Assembly (NCBI GenBank): GCA_018268395.1
Contig: JAFDWQ010000007.1
Coordinates: forward strand, 1 to 51,555
Direction of reading: 5' to 3'
Length of the DNA stretch: 51,555 nt
From: Armatimonadota bacterium
Lineage (GTDB): Bacteria > Armatimonadota > Fimbriimonadia > Fimbriimonadales > Fimbriimonadaceae
Both the position numbers and the translations under genes were made by a program. The first letter of the stretch is position 1. The number at the start of each line of letters is the position of its first letter. Shown piece by piece: positions 42,007 through 50,498 of this stretch. Under the pieces are notes generated by a model. The model made no database searches. It saw nothing but the letters and a program-made list of their open reading frames with translations, and was not told the DNA's origin.

Positions 42007-42786
42007 ATGAAAAACGGAAAGGGGCGGATGAACGGGAAGGTCGCGGTCGTGACCGGTGCGGCTTTGGGGATCGGGCGCGCCTGCGCACAGATGCTTGCCA
42101 GGGAGGGTGCGTCCGTCGCCGTGACGGACCTTTTGGACGCGGAGGGCCAAGCCGTCGTCAACGAAATCTGCAACGAAGGGGGGACAGCCGGCTATTGGCA
42201 CATGGACGTCACCGACGAGCAGCAGGTCAGCGACGTGATGGGCATGGTGCGGTCGCGGTTCGGTCCGGTCACTGTGCTGGTCAACAACGCCGGCATCACG
42301 GGCGAAGACAAGTCGACCCACGAGTTCACCACCGAGGAATGGGAGGAGGTGATGGACGTGAACGTCAAAGGGGCCTATCTGTGCATCAAGTACGCCGTTC
42401 CACAAATGATCCGCAAGGGCGGGGGCAGCGTCGTCAACGTCTCATCGGTGTACGGGATCGTCGGCGGTCCGGGCTTGGCCGGTTACCATGCTGCCGAAGG
42501 TGCGCTTCGGTCGATGACGAAGACGGACGCGGTGACGTACGCCCCTCGACAGGTCCGGGTGAATTCCGTTCATCCCGGGGTCATTTGGACCCCGATGGTC
42601 GAGGGATTGATCGCTGCCGAAGAAGACGTCGTCCATGAGCGGGCCGAACTCGGGGCGAAGCACCCGTTAGGACACGTGGGCGAGCCCGACGACGTGGCCT
42701 TCGCCGTGCTTTACCTCGCGTCCGACGAAGCCCGCTTCGTCACTGGCGCCGAACTCGTCGTCGACGGCGGATACACGGCCCGTTAG
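42007..42786 (+). CDS. short-chain dehydrogenase/reductase with altered active site
   Basis: A 259-residue SDR with a Rossmann nucleotide site (VTGAALGIGRA), NNAG motif, catalytic serine in VVNVSSVYG and C-terminal VTGAELVVDGGYTA. The usual Y-x3-K is Y160-x3-E164 (GYHAAEGAL), so the proton-relay lysine is replaced by glutamate. Activity may be lost or changed. ATG at 42028 (MNGKVAVVTG) is an alternative start. Substrate unknown. Confidence 0.9.
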   Translation: MKNGKGRMNGKVAVVTGAALGIGRACAQMLAREGASVAVTDLLDAEGQAVVNEICNEGGTAGYWHMDVTDEQQVSDVMGMVRSRFGPVTVLVNNAGITGEDKSTHEFTTEEWEEVMDVNVKGAYLCIKYAVPQMIRKGGGSVVNVSSVYGIVGGPGLAGYHAAEGALRSMTKTDAVTYAPRQVRVNSVHPGVIWTPMVEGLIAAEEDVVHERAELGAKHPLGHVGEPDDVAFAVLYLASDEARFVTGAELVVDGGYTAR

Positions 42787-43430
42787 CCCGGCGGGCTTTC
42801 GACCGGACGCACGATGCAGATCACGACCGTTCCACGGCTCGTGTTCATTGCGGACAGCGAGGCCCGGATCGGAAACTCGCTTCCGTCCTTGTGCATCGCA
42901 GGCGTCTCCAAGTGCTGACCCATCGGTCGGCGTTGCGGGTTTTGGAGGTACGAGACGCGGTGCTCACCGTGCGCGGCACGGAACCGCCGGGGCACCAGTT
43001 CCACGAGATCGTGCCCAGTCAGCTCGTCCTTTCCATAGCCGAAGAGGTCTCGGGCCGCAGAGTTCATGTATTCGATCCTGCCCTCGGCCGATACGACGAG
43101 CATCGCGTCCGGCGCTTGTTCCAACAGCTCGTTATAGAACGGCAATTCGGATGCGTCGAATTTGGCCTGCAGGGCCTTCACCAGGTGTTCGTTCTCCCGG
43201 CGGAGTTCTTCGACCGCCGCTTCGCGTTCGGCCTTGAGCATGACCGCGACCAGTTCGGTCCTACTGAAAGGACCGAGCTTCATCCGGACACGGCCCCAAT
43301 ACGTCGCCACGGTGGCCTCGCTGATCCCCAGTTTATAAGCGATGGCCGTATCGGTCAATCCCTCCGAAGCGTAACGCAAGAGCTGCTGTTCGCGTGGAGA
43401 GAGTTCGGGTGTCGTTCGGTCTGTGGTCAT
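42783..43430 (-). CDS. LuxR-type HTH + PAS domain regulator
   Basis: A 215-residue regulator with a LuxR/GerE helix-turn-helix at the N-terminus (LSPREQQLLRYASEGLTDTAIAYKLGISEATVATY), a helical linker and a C-terminal PAS domain (FYNELLEQAPDAMLVVSAEGRIEYMNSAARDLFGYGKDEL). The order is the reverse of most LuxR regulators, where the sensor comes first. It may respond to redox or small ligands. The promoter carries a palindrome, so autoregulation is likely. It overlaps the SDR stop by four bases. Confidence 0.9.
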   Translation of the reverse strand: MTTDRTTPELSPREQQLLRYASEGLTDTAIAYKLGISEATVATYWGRVRMKLGPFSRTELVAVMLKAEREAAVEELRRENEHLVKALQAKFDASELPFYNELLEQAPDAMLVVSAEGRIEYMNSAARDLFGYGKDELTGHDLVELVPRRFRAAHGEHRVSYLQNPQRRPMGQHLETPAMHKDGSEFPIRASLSAMNTSRGTVVICIVRPVESPPG

Positions 43431-43438
43431 GTTCGTTC

Positions 43439-43474
43439 GAAAAGTGACCGGTACTTCAAGATTTTACACTTTTC
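43439..43474. promoter_or_regulatory. inverted repeat flanking the -10 box of the HTH-PAS gene
   Basis: GAAAAGTG (43439-43446) and CACTTTTC (43467-43474) form a perfect 8-base inverted repeat with a 20-base spacer. On the minus strand the TAAAAT -10 box (complement 43461-43466) abuts one arm. This is a candidate operator, possibly for the regulator's own product. Confidence 0.5.
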
Positions 43475-43565
43475 TTGCAGCATTGGGTGATCGCGACGAA
43501 AAAGACCGGCCCCATACGGCATCCAAGGGCCAGATTTTAGACGATAGAAGACGCGACCGGCCCGC

Positions 43566-44216
43566 TTAAGCGGCCTTTCGCTGGGCCACGTGCTTCAAAA
43601 CCGATTGGGTCTCGTCTTTGAACGTCGCGAACGCCGTGTCGATTTCGGCCATGACCTGGTTGACCTTGTGGGACGTCAGTTCCACTTCGTGGGCGACGAT
43701 CGCGAAGCCCCGACCGGCGTCGCCCGCCCTGGCCGCCTCGATTTTGGCGTTCAGGGCCAGAACGTGCGTGTTCTTCGTGATTTCGGAGATGTTGTCGATC
43801 GCCCGAGAGATCTGTCCCGCCGAGTCGTGGAGGGCGTGTTCGAGGTTCAGGATCATCTCGCCCCGTTCCTGATCGGTAGCGGCCAGTCGTGTGCTCTGCT
43901 CGTGCATGTCGGTCAAGGCGCCGTTCAACAGCTTGGCGCCCGTACGGAACGTCCCGCTCATGCCTCGTTCGAGGACTTGCCGATAGTATCGCCCCGTGCT
44001 CGCGGCTTGCAGACTGGCCGTCGACTCCCGGACGTAGACGTCGGTGCTGTCGAGGAGGCTGTTGATGGCTTCGGCGATCCGCATCAGCCGAGGATCGTCA
44101 CACTGCCCTAAGATGCGAGGTTCAAGGTCGCCCTTGGTCGCCGCGTCGCAGACGCGGGTGATCTCGTCGAGCAAGGCGGTCGCTTGATCAGCGGATGACG
44201 GAGAAGATGAACTCAT
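43566..44216 (-). CDS. soluble methyl-accepting chemotaxis-type signalling protein
   Basis: A 216-residue cytoplasmic protein with a HAMP-like segment (about 20-100) and a short MCP hairpin tip (NTHVLALNAKIEAARAGDAGRGFAIVAHEVE). The normal MCP hairpin is longer, and no membrane helices or ligand domain are present. ATG at 44216 lies inside the end of the PAS gene, overlapping it by 29 bases, so the two products are probably partners. Together they resemble the aerotaxis receptor Aer divided into two chains. Confidence 0.85.
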   Translation of the reverse strand: MSSSSPSSADQATALLDEITRVCDAATKGDLEPRILGQCDDPRLMRIAEAINSLLDSTDVYVRESTASLQAASTGRYYRQVLERGMSGTFRTGAKLLNGALTDMHEQSTRLAATDQERGEMILNLEHALHDSAGQISRAIDNISEITKNTHVLALNAKIEAARAGDAGRGFAIVAHEVELTSHKVNQVMAEIDTAFATFKDETQSVLKHVAQRKAA

Positions 44217-44733
44217 CGTAGGTGACCCCCTGGGATTCGAGGAACGCGCCGAAAGCCTGCAGCGACCGCTCGAGCCCGACCCTGGGTTCGGCGTCTTGCT
44301 CCAGACTGCGGAGCTTCGCGTAAACGGGTTCGACGGTCGCGACCGACGCCGGCTCCGGATACCGCCTGTTCGAGTGGTAACCGATGATGTCGCCCTTGGG
44401 CCCGTAAGTCGGCGTGACATGGGCGAGCACCCAATAATAGTCGCCGTTGCGGGCCATGTTCTTCACATAGGCGAAGACTTCGTGCCCTTCGCTGATCCGG
44501 TTCCAGAGGAACTTGAACACGCAGCGCGGCATGTCCGGATGGCGGATCACGTTGTGGGGCGCACCGATCAGTTCATCGAGCGAGTACCCGGCGATCCGGC
44601 AGAAGACCGTGTTCGCGTACGTGATCAAGCCCTTCGTATCGGTCTTGCTGACGATGACCTCTTCTCGCCCGATCGACCTCTCCGTCCGCGTCGGCCGGGC
44701 CGCGCGGTGCTCCCGCATCAGTTCGTTGACCAT
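44188..44733 (-). CDS. Aer-type PAS sensor protein
   Basis: A 181-residue protein with one PAS domain of the Aer class: ITYANTVFCRIAGYSLDELIG, HNVIRHPDMPRCVFKFLW, YVKNMARNGDYYWVLAHVTPTYG. In Aer this domain binds FAD and senses redox state. There is no membrane anchor or HAMP in this chain. ATG at 44733 is preferred over 44820 because it starts close to the usual Aer N-terminus. It is divergent from the VOC gene. Confidence 0.88.
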   Translation of the reverse strand: MVNELMREHRAARPTRTERSIGREEVIVSKTDTKGLITYANTVFCRIAGYSLDELIGAPHNVIRHPDMPRCVFKFLWNRISEGHEVFAYVKNMARNGDYYWVLAHVTPTYGPKGDIIGYHSNRRYPEPASVATVEPVYAKLRSLEQDAEPRVGLERSLQAFGAFLESQGVTYDEFIFSVIR

Positions 44734-44818
44734 CGGCTCTCTATCGATAATCTTCGGGAGGCGGGCCGCACGTCTGAAGGGAGACTTCTCCCCAAGACCG
44801 GCGTAAGAACCAACGACC

Positions 44819-45232
44819 ATGGAGCGCCAGACCTTTGTTCCGATGCTGAGCTACGAGGACGGGCACAAGATGATGGATTGGCTCGCTCACGTTTTCGGCC
44901 TCGAGATCAAGGAACGTTGGACGTCCGACGACGGTTCGTTGAGTCACGGGGAGCTTGAAGCCGACGGGCAGGTCTTGATGTTGGCGACCCCGACGCCGCT
45001 TTATCTGTCACCGTCGAGCGTCCGTTCCCGGTTCCCCCTTGCGGCCCGAGCCGGGGACACTCCGTACGTGATCAACGGCGTCCTCGTCCGTGTCGGGGAC
45101 GTCCGCGAAGTCTTCGAGCGCGCCGTCGCTGCGGGCGCCGTCGTCCTATCGCCCATCGAAGAAGGGTTCCCCGGCACAAGGTTCCGGATGGAGGATCCCG
45201 AAGGACAACGTTGGTTCGTTATCGAGGGGTGA
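44819..45232 (+). CDS. VOC (glyoxalase/bleomycin resistance fold) protein
   Basis: A 137-residue protein with the VOC fold (VPMLSYEDGHKMMDWLAHVFGLEI; RMEDPEGQRWFVIEG). Members of this group are metal-dependent enzymes or binding proteins; the substrate is unknown. ATG at 44819 lies 9 bases after TAAGAA. Confidence 0.87.
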   Translation: MERQTFVPMLSYEDGHKMMDWLAHVFGLEIKERWTSDDGSLSHGELEADGQVLMLATPTPLYLSPSSVRSRFPLAARAGDTPYVINGVLVRVGDVREVFERAVAAGAVVLSPIEEGFPGTRFRMEDPEGQRWFVIEG

Positions 45233-45318
45233 GGGCGTGCCAAGTCGGGCCGTCGACACCGATCCCGGTATTTGTCCTGATCGGTGGAACTTCTCCCGGT
45301 GGAAGACAAATCACTGTC

Positions 45319-46074
45319 ATGAAGGTCTTGAGCATCCTTTCGTTCCTCTTCGCAGCCGTTGCGAGCCATGCCGTCGGAATCGGCGTCATCGGTGGAGGGG
45401 GCGGAGGGGGCGGTGACGACGAATGCGCACCGATTTCCGCTACCGTCTACGCCAACGACCTTGTGACCTTTACCGGCACCGCGGTCAATGGTGCCGACCA
45501 GGTCAAGATCGAGATCACGACCCCGGGTGACGACGACGTCGCGACCCTGACCGTTTCGCCTGACGTCAACGGTAACTTCTCGGCCGCCTGGTTCCCGCCC
45601 GTCGACGCGACCTACACGGTCCACGCATCGACCTATCTCAATGGATTAGAACTCAGCTGTCAGACGGTCGCGTTCGTCAGTGCAGTCCGGCCGGACGCGT
45701 TCGGAAAGATCACGGGCGGCGGCTGGTACGAACTCAACGGCGGCAAGGACACCATGGGTTTCGTCGCACAGGTCCTAGGAAACGGCAGCGTGCGCGGAAA
45801 CTGGGAGTTCCAGGACCACTCAGGCAGCAAGAACTTCAAGAGTTCGTCCGTCGATTGGGTCTACGCCCCGAGCTGTAGCGAAGGTTTCTTCAGCGGCTAC
45901 TGCAAACTGAACGGTGTCGGTAACCTCCGATTCTTCGTCCACGTTTTCGACAACGGCGAACCGGGAAGCTCGGACTTCGCCGAATTCAACGTGTACGATC
46001 CGAACTCGGGGGCTTTGGTCTACAGCTACAGCAAGACGTTCAGCAAGGGCAACGTCCAAGTCCACTGCAAGTGA
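45319..46074 (+). CDS. secreted protein with post-COAP-1-like domain
   Basis: A 251-residue protein with signal peptide (MKVLSILSFLFAAVASHA), a glycine run, a beta-sandwich-like region (residues about 40-130) and a C-terminal domain GKITGGGWYELNGGK... GFVAQVLGNGSVRGNWEFQDH resembling the post-COAP-1 module of secreted bacterial proteins. Function unknown. A strong hairpin terminator follows. Confidence 0.78.
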   Translation: MKVLSILSFLFAAVASHAVGIGVIGGGGGGGGDDECAPISATVYANDLVTFTGTAVNGADQVKIEITTPGDDDVATLTVSPDVNGNFSAAWFPPVDATYTVHASTYLNGLELSCQTVAFVSAVRPDAFGKITGGGWYELNGGKDTMGFVAQVLGNGSVRGNWEFQDHSGSKNFKSSSVDWVYAPSCSEGFFSGYCKLNGVGNLRFFVHVFDNGEPGSSDFAEFNVYDPNSGALVYSYSKTFSKGNVQVHCK

Positions 46075-46093
46075 CAAGAGACGTTCTTGCTCA

Positions 46094-46134
46094 AGCGGCC
46101 CCGTCGAACATGTCGACGGGGCCGCTGTGTTTTC
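46094..46134 (+). terminator. rho-independent terminator
   Basis: A perfect 14-base stem (AGCGGCCCCGTCGA / TCGACGGGGCCGCT) with an ACATG loop is followed by GTGTTTTC. It ends transcription of the post-COAP-1-like gene 19 bases after its stop. Confidence 0.88.
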
Positions 46135-46156
46135 AAGAAAAGGGGATCTGCCGGCC

Positions 46157-47971
46157 CTATCGCCAGATGGCTTTGAGCGCCGTCACTTGTGCCGACTTCA
46201 CGTTCGCCCGTCCACCGAGAACGCTCACAGTGATCCCCTCGCCGTCGAAAAGCGCGTACCGGGTCGACGAGAGCTCGCCATGGTTGACGAACAGCTCGAT
46301 CGATCCACGGTCGATCAGCAGCTCAAGGTGCCGGACCGGTCGGGCGACGCGCCCTTCTGCCGTCCCGTTCGTCACGCCGTCATCGGAGACGGTCACCTTT
46401 TGGCCCCGCACGTCGAACTCCAATCGGGCGCCTCTGTCGAGGGAAACGTCAAGGACGAGCCGGAATGCTTCTCCCTTGGCCGCGAGCTTATGGGGACGAC
46501 CGGGTTCCAAGGTGACCGGCCCCGCCGACTTCGATCGGCCATGGAGCAAGGACAGCTCCTTGATCGGCTCTCGGTGGAGGCGGAAGCCTTCGGACGTCCG
46601 GTGCAACGTCAAACGGCAAGGGAACGACACCTGTTGACTGAACGGCATGTTGGGAAAGACCGATCCGCGCATCCAGGCGGCTTGGATCCGCCTCCCGTCG
46701 CCCGTCTCCGTATTCGCCCACGTTTGCGTGGCATAGAAGTTCGGGCCGATGTCGCAGACTTGTCGCTCTCCTTCTTGGACGAACCGTTTTCCGTCGAACG
46801 TACCGACCGAATAGTGCCCGTTCCCCTGGACGACGATCCACTTCTTTGTTCCGGGTTCGCCTTCGACCGGCAGTTCGAACATGTCGGGGCACTCGAAACT
46901 GTCCGGAATCGGATGACCCGTGTCGGTCCAATCGGTAAGGTTCGAGGAGTTCAGGACATGGTAACTGCCCTCCCCGTACATGACCATGACCCAATGTCCG
47001 CCCGGGCCGTACCAGAACACCTTGGGATCGCGCTCCGCTTTGAGGAGGAACGGGTTCTTGGGGCCAGGCTTCCACGAGCGGCCGTGGTCGAGGCTGTAGC
47101 TGAAGCACTGGCTCTTGTTGTCGAACCGTGACCAGAACGCGATCATCGGGACGTGTCCGTCCTTTCCAAGTCCCGACGTGTTGTTTTCGTCGATCACGCA
47201 CGTCCCGGACTGGACGCCGCTTCCCAAGGACTCTTCAAAGAAGGCGGGCTCCAGCTCCTCCCAATGGACCAGGTCCTTACTGACGAAGTGGAGCCAGCAC
47301 GTCGCCCAACGCTGGGCGAAGAGGTGGTACTCGCCGTCGTAATAGATCAGGCCGTTCAGGTCGTTGATCCACCCTTCCTGGTGTTCCACAGGGTTGAGGC
47401 GCCGCTCTTTCCAGTAGCGGGCCGTCACGTGGACCAACGGCCGGAGCGGTTCTTGATAAAGCGGTCGGTCGAAGTCGCTCATTTCAGGTCGGTCGGTCTG
47501 GACCAAGTGATCGATGTTGACATGGCCCCAGTCTCCTGTAGCCCGATCGACGATTTCGATCCGAGCTTTGGCGCCGCGAAACTCCTTGACGTCCCAGTCG
47601 GTCGGGGCCAGGACGTCGCTCCTGTGCCCGGCCGCTGTCCGTACGACACGACCCTTGACGATCAGGTTGATGCAGGTCTGACCGGCCATGTCGCCACCGC
47701 CGATCCGGAAAGCGATATGGCGCCTTGCGATCTGAAACTCGGGTGACGTCAAGGTTCCCGTGGGCCGGTCTCCTTCCAACTCGCTCGAGGCCACCGCCCT
47801 GTCTCGATTGTTCCGGATTTCGAGCTCGACGAGCTTGGGCCCAGAGGCCGGTCCGAGACGGAACGCGTCTCCGGACTGGGACCAGTTCCCGTACGTTCCG
47901 GTGTCGAAGACCGACAAGGGCAAGTCCGCCGCCCTCCCAAGGGCCTGGACGACGAGGGCGACGAGCAGCAT
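46157..47971 (-). CDS. exported GH32 glycosidase (levanase/invertase type)
   Basis: A 604-residue enzyme that hydrolyses beta-fructosides. After a leader (MLLVALVVQALGRA) comes a beta domain of about 150 residues, then the five-bladed GH32 propeller: WINDLNG (nucleophile aspartate; WMNDPNG in most members), ERDPKVF and FECPDMF (acid/base glutamate), followed by a C-terminal beta-sandwich. ATG at 47971 gives the leader and lies 8 bases after TACCAT. The extra N-terminal domain is unusual and may bind carbohydrate. Confidence 0.92.
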   Translation of the reverse strand: MLLVALVVQALGRAADLPLSVFDTGTYGNWSQSGDAFRLGPASGPKLVELEIRNNRDRAVASSELEGDRPTGTLTSPEFQIARRHIAFRIGGGDMAGQTCINLIVKGRVVRTAAGHRSDVLAPTDWDVKEFRGAKARIEIVDRATGDWGHVNIDHLVQTDRPEMSDFDRPLYQEPLRPLVHVTARYWKERRLNPVEHQEGWINDLNGLIYYDGEYHLFAQRWATCWLHFVSKDLVHWEELEPAFFEESLGSGVQSGTCVIDENNTSGLGKDGHVPMIAFWSRFDNKSQCFSYSLDHGRSWKPGPKNPFLLKAERDPKVFWYGPGGHWVMVMYGEGSYHVLNSSNLTDWTDTGHPIPDSFECPDMFELPVEGEPGTKKWIVVQGNGHYSVGTFDGKRFVQEGERQVCDIGPNFYATQTWANTETGDGRRIQAAWMRGSVFPNMPFSQQVSFPCRLTLHRTSEGFRLHREPIKELSLLHGRSKSAGPVTLEPGRPHKLAAKGEAFRLVLDVSLDRGARLEFDVRGQKVTVSDDGVTNGTAEGRVARPVRHLELLIDRGSIELFVNHGELSSTRYALFDGEGITVSVLGGRANVKSAQVTALKAIWR

Positions 47972-48067
47972 GGCCCCCGATGGTACTTCGTCCACCGTGC
48001 GCCGAATGACGGTGCGCTCGTGGCCCTCGCGAGTTCGCCCGTGCCAGGGGCGTCGGTATCATGGGCC

Positions 48068-48601
48068 GTGGACGTTCCGGCGACGATCCTAGAGTCTGAA
48101 AGACTCGTGTACAGAAGGCACGTCCCTGAGGATCTCGGCGCCTACTGCTCGATGATGGCGGATCCCGAGTTCCGACGCATGAGCGGCGGATTGCCGTTGA
48201 CCCGCGAACAGGCAGAAGAATCGTTCGGGCACGTCATGCAGGGGGAACATGACGATCCCGGTCCCATGAGGCTCTGGGCGACCGTATCGAAAGCGGACGA
48301 CACGTACATCGGGAGGTGCGGCCTTTATCGTCCGGAGCCAGGAGGCTCCAGCGTCGAAACAACGGGCGTCCTCGCCTACTGTATCGCTCGACCCTATTGG
48401 GACCAGGGCTTCGCGACCGAAGCGGCCCGTGCGTTCGTCCGCTACGGGTTCGACGTACTCGGACTCGACCGGATCGTCGCCGGAACGAGCCCCACGAACA
48501 AAGCGTCGAACACGATCCTTCGACGCCTTGGCATGGTCCGGAACGCTGGATCGGGGCCGGCCTTCGACACTGTCCTCGTCAACCCGGCTCTCGGACTCTA
48601 G
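48068..48601 (+). CDS. GNAT family N-acetyltransferase (RimJ/RimL type)
   Basis: A 177-residue acetyltransferase: TILESERLVYRRHVPEDLGAY, then YIGRCGLYR, VLAYCIARPYWDQGFATEAARAF and NKASNTILRRLGMVR are the acetyl-CoA and core motifs. Substrate unknown. GTG at 48068 lies 5 bases after TATCAT and gives the family N-terminus. Confidence 0.92.
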   Translation: MDVPATILESERLVYRRHVPEDLGAYCSMMADPEFRRMSGGLPLTREQAEESFGHVMQGEHDDPGPMRLWATVSKADDTYIGRCGLYRPEPGGSSVETTGVLAYCIARPYWDQGFATEAARAFVRYGFDVLGLDRIVAGTSPTNKASNTILRRLGMVRNAGSGPAFDTVLVNPALGL

Positions 48602-49059
48602 ACCGCCGCGCCCGATCGAGATCGGCCCTCGTCATGTCCGTCGGCGCCGAACCCGACTTTGACGGCTTCCAAGAGGACGTCGGTGTCGATGTCCGCTAGG
48701 CGCTTGAACTTGATGCAGTAACCCGTCACTGCGGCCTTACCGATCCGGTCCGCGAAGGTCTTCGCCAGGAAACCCTTGTCGTCCAGTCCGAGCACGTAGA
48801 CCGAAATGCCGCCCGTGTTCGCACTGAGGCCGATCCGATAGAACTCCTTGGTCGAGCCGTCGGCGTACCGGATCGTGCACTGCCCGTAACCGATGTTCGG
48901 ATTGGCGACCACCTTGCCTTGGGCGTCTCGACCGTCCGTGAACCATAGCCTGCAGCCTGGGCTCGCTTCTTGAAATCGGGCGTGAAGCCGTTCCATTTCA
49001 AGCTGTTTCGGTGCGGTCAGCGATTCCAGGTAAGCCCGGATCTGGTCTTCAGTGTTCAT
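48598..49059 (-). CDS. DUF1801 family protein
   Basis: A 153-residue protein: TEDQIRAYLESLTAPKQLEMERLHARF, IGYGQCTIRYADGSTKEFYRIGLS and GYCIKFKRLADID match the family. It is a second DUF1801 protein besides the one at 25.7 kb. Role unknown. The stop overlaps the GNAT stop by four bases. Confidence 0.85.
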   Translation of the reverse strand: MNTEDQIRAYLESLTAPKQLEMERLHARFQEASPGCRLWFTDGRDAQGKVVANPNIGYGQCTIRYADGSTKEFYRIGLSANTGGISVYVLGLDDKGFLAKTFADRIGKAAVTGYCIKFKRLADIDTDVLLEAVKVGFGADGHDEGRSRSGAAV

Positions 49060-49185
49060 GGTCGTCGCGGTTCGGCACTCAGGCCCAGCTAAAAGATACT
49101 GATCCAGGTTATGCACGAACTTGGGTCCTGCGTGCTTGAATGCTTGTCGGACCCGAAATCGGTGCGCACGCTTCGGCCGCTCTTG

Positions 49186-49566
49186 TCAGGTCGATTTCGA
49201 CGTGGACCGCTTTTTCGGAGTTTTGGCCAGCATGTGCTTTCGGACAAAGCTGGCGCTCGTTTCGGCCCAGAACAAGACGTCCGACGCCTTATCGAACGTC
49301 CCCTCGACCAGGTAGGCGAAATTCCTCAAAGGTCGGCCCGTAAAGTCCATCGGTGCGACCCGACCGGCCTGGAATTCGCGGGAATAGTCCTCGTCGCTTA
49401 TTCGGACGACGAGCCTGTCTCTTTCAATGCCGACGAGCATCTTGCCGTTGAGGGTGAAGCACAGGCCGCCGAACATTTTCGTCTCTCCGAGCTTCTCCCC
49501 TTCTAGGAGAGCGAGCGACGGCACGACCGCGCGTATCCGGTCTGCGAGCGCGGGGTTGAACGGCAT
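49186..49566 (-). CDS. TfoX N-terminal domain protein
   Basis: A 126-residue protein with the TfoX/YccR domain: TKMFGGLCFTLNGKMLVGI and PLRNFAYLVEGTFDKASDVLFW. In Haemophilus TfoX controls competence, but such short standalone forms have no known role. It is the last gene of the DinB-VOC-TfoX operon, 2 bases after the VOC gene. Confidence 0.88.
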   Translation of the reverse strand: MPFNPALADRIRAVVPSLALLEGEKLGETKMFGGLCFTLNGKMLVGIERDRLVVRISDEDYSREFQAGRVAPMDFTGRPLRNFAYLVEGTFDKASDVLFWAETSASFVRKHMLAKTPKKRSTSKST

Positions 49567-49568
49567 GG

Positions 49569-49964
49569 TCAGACGATTTTCATCCCGACAGGAGGGACAA
49601 CGTCTCCGACCTGCTGATAGAACCAGAGCTTGATGCCGTTGTTGTCCTCGACGATCGTGACCCGGTCTCCCCACCACATGTCCTCGAGCGGAGTCGGGTC
49701 CAAGCCCGAAGCGGTCAGCCGGTCCCTGTACGTACGAACGTCAGAGACCTGAATGTAAAACTGGGTCGCGGGAATCCCGGGCGTCTCTTCAGAGGCCCGA
49801 TTGAACATCAACCGCCCTCCTTCCATCAAGACCGTGCAGAACTCCAACAGTCCGTCGTTCCCGACGACGGCCATGAGATGGTCGAACCCAAGTTTTTCGA
49901 CGTAAAAGTCACGAGTGTCGTCGACGGACGTCACCGAAACGATCGGCATGACGGACGCTTGCAC
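49569..49964 (-). CDS. VOC family protein
   Basis: A 131-residue glyoxalase-fold protein (VSVTSVDDTRDFYVEKLGFDHLMAV, TIVEDNNGIKLWFYQQV). The GTG start at 49964 lies 3 bases after the DinB stop; ATG at 49949 is an alternative. Middle gene of an operon with DinB and TfoX proteins. Confidence 0.87.
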   Translation of the reverse strand: MQASVMPIVSVTSVDDTRDFYVEKLGFDHLMAVVGNDGLLEFCTVLMEGGRLMFNRASEETPGIPATQFYIQVSDVRTYRDRLTASGLDPTPLEDMWWGDRVTIVEDNNGIKLWFYQQVGDVVPPVGMKIV

Positions 49965-49967
49965 GGT

Positions 49968-50462
49968 TCAGTCCGCCTCCGGAAGCCAATGGAAGTCGAC
50001 GTCGCCACGGACGGTCTGGATGTAGTTCAACTGCCCCGAGTGGTACATGGTGTGCCAAACCGCCAGATTGGCCATCCCCAGCGGGGTGAACGGGCCGACC
50101 GGCGAAGGGAAAACGTCCGCGACAAAGTCGCCTTGGTAGTTTTGGACCGCGGCAGTGAATTTTTCAGCGTGGATCCTCAGGGCTTCAAGGGCAGGCGCCT
50201 TTAGGCAGAAGTCTTTCGGCGCCCTGACCCATCCGCCTTGGGGCCCTTCGATCTGGGACGGACCGTCGGTCAGCAAGCCGGCGAAGGTGTCGAAAAACCC
50301 TACCATCTCGTAGACGAAGTCGAACCCACAACGGGAGGCGCCGCCACAGCAGGCTGCCAAGTCGTCGTCGCTCATCGAGCGAAGGTCTGAACCGAAAAGC
50401 TGAAGCGAGAAGGCCAGGCGGTCGAGAACGTCCTTCCTGGGGTCGAAGGCAGAGGTTGTCAT
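49968..50462 (-). CDS. DinB family protein
   Basis: A 164-residue four-helix DinB/YfiT-like protein; WHTMYHSGQLNYIQTVRG near the C-terminus supplies the metal-binding histidines. The family includes thiol-transferases and stress-induced metalloenzymes. It heads the DinB-VOC-TfoX operon and is divergent from the TrmB-like regulator, which probably controls it. Confidence 0.88.
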   Translation of the reverse strand: MTTSAFDPRKDVLDRLAFSLQLFGSDLRSMSDDDLAACCGGASRCGFDFVYEMVGFFDTFAGLLTDGPSQIEGPQGGWVRAPKDFCLKAPALEALRIHAEKFTAAVQNYQGDFVADVFPSPVGPFTPLGMANLAVWHTMYHSGQLNYIQTVRGDVDFHWLPEAD

Positions 50463-50476
50463 GCCTGAATAGTTTT

Positions 50477-50489
50477 CCTTGCAACAAGG
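50477..50489. promoter_or_regulatory. palindrome in DinB/TrmB intergenic region
   Basis: CCTTG-CAA-CAAGG is a perfect 5-base inverted repeat 14 bases upstream of the DinB start. It may be a second operator controlling the divergent promoters. Confidence 0.4.
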
Positions 50490-50498
50490 TGCATAATC

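Noticed and set aside
45914-47131. 405-codon plus-strand frame
   Set aside because: Covers the terminator of the post-COAP-1-like gene and is antisense to GH32.
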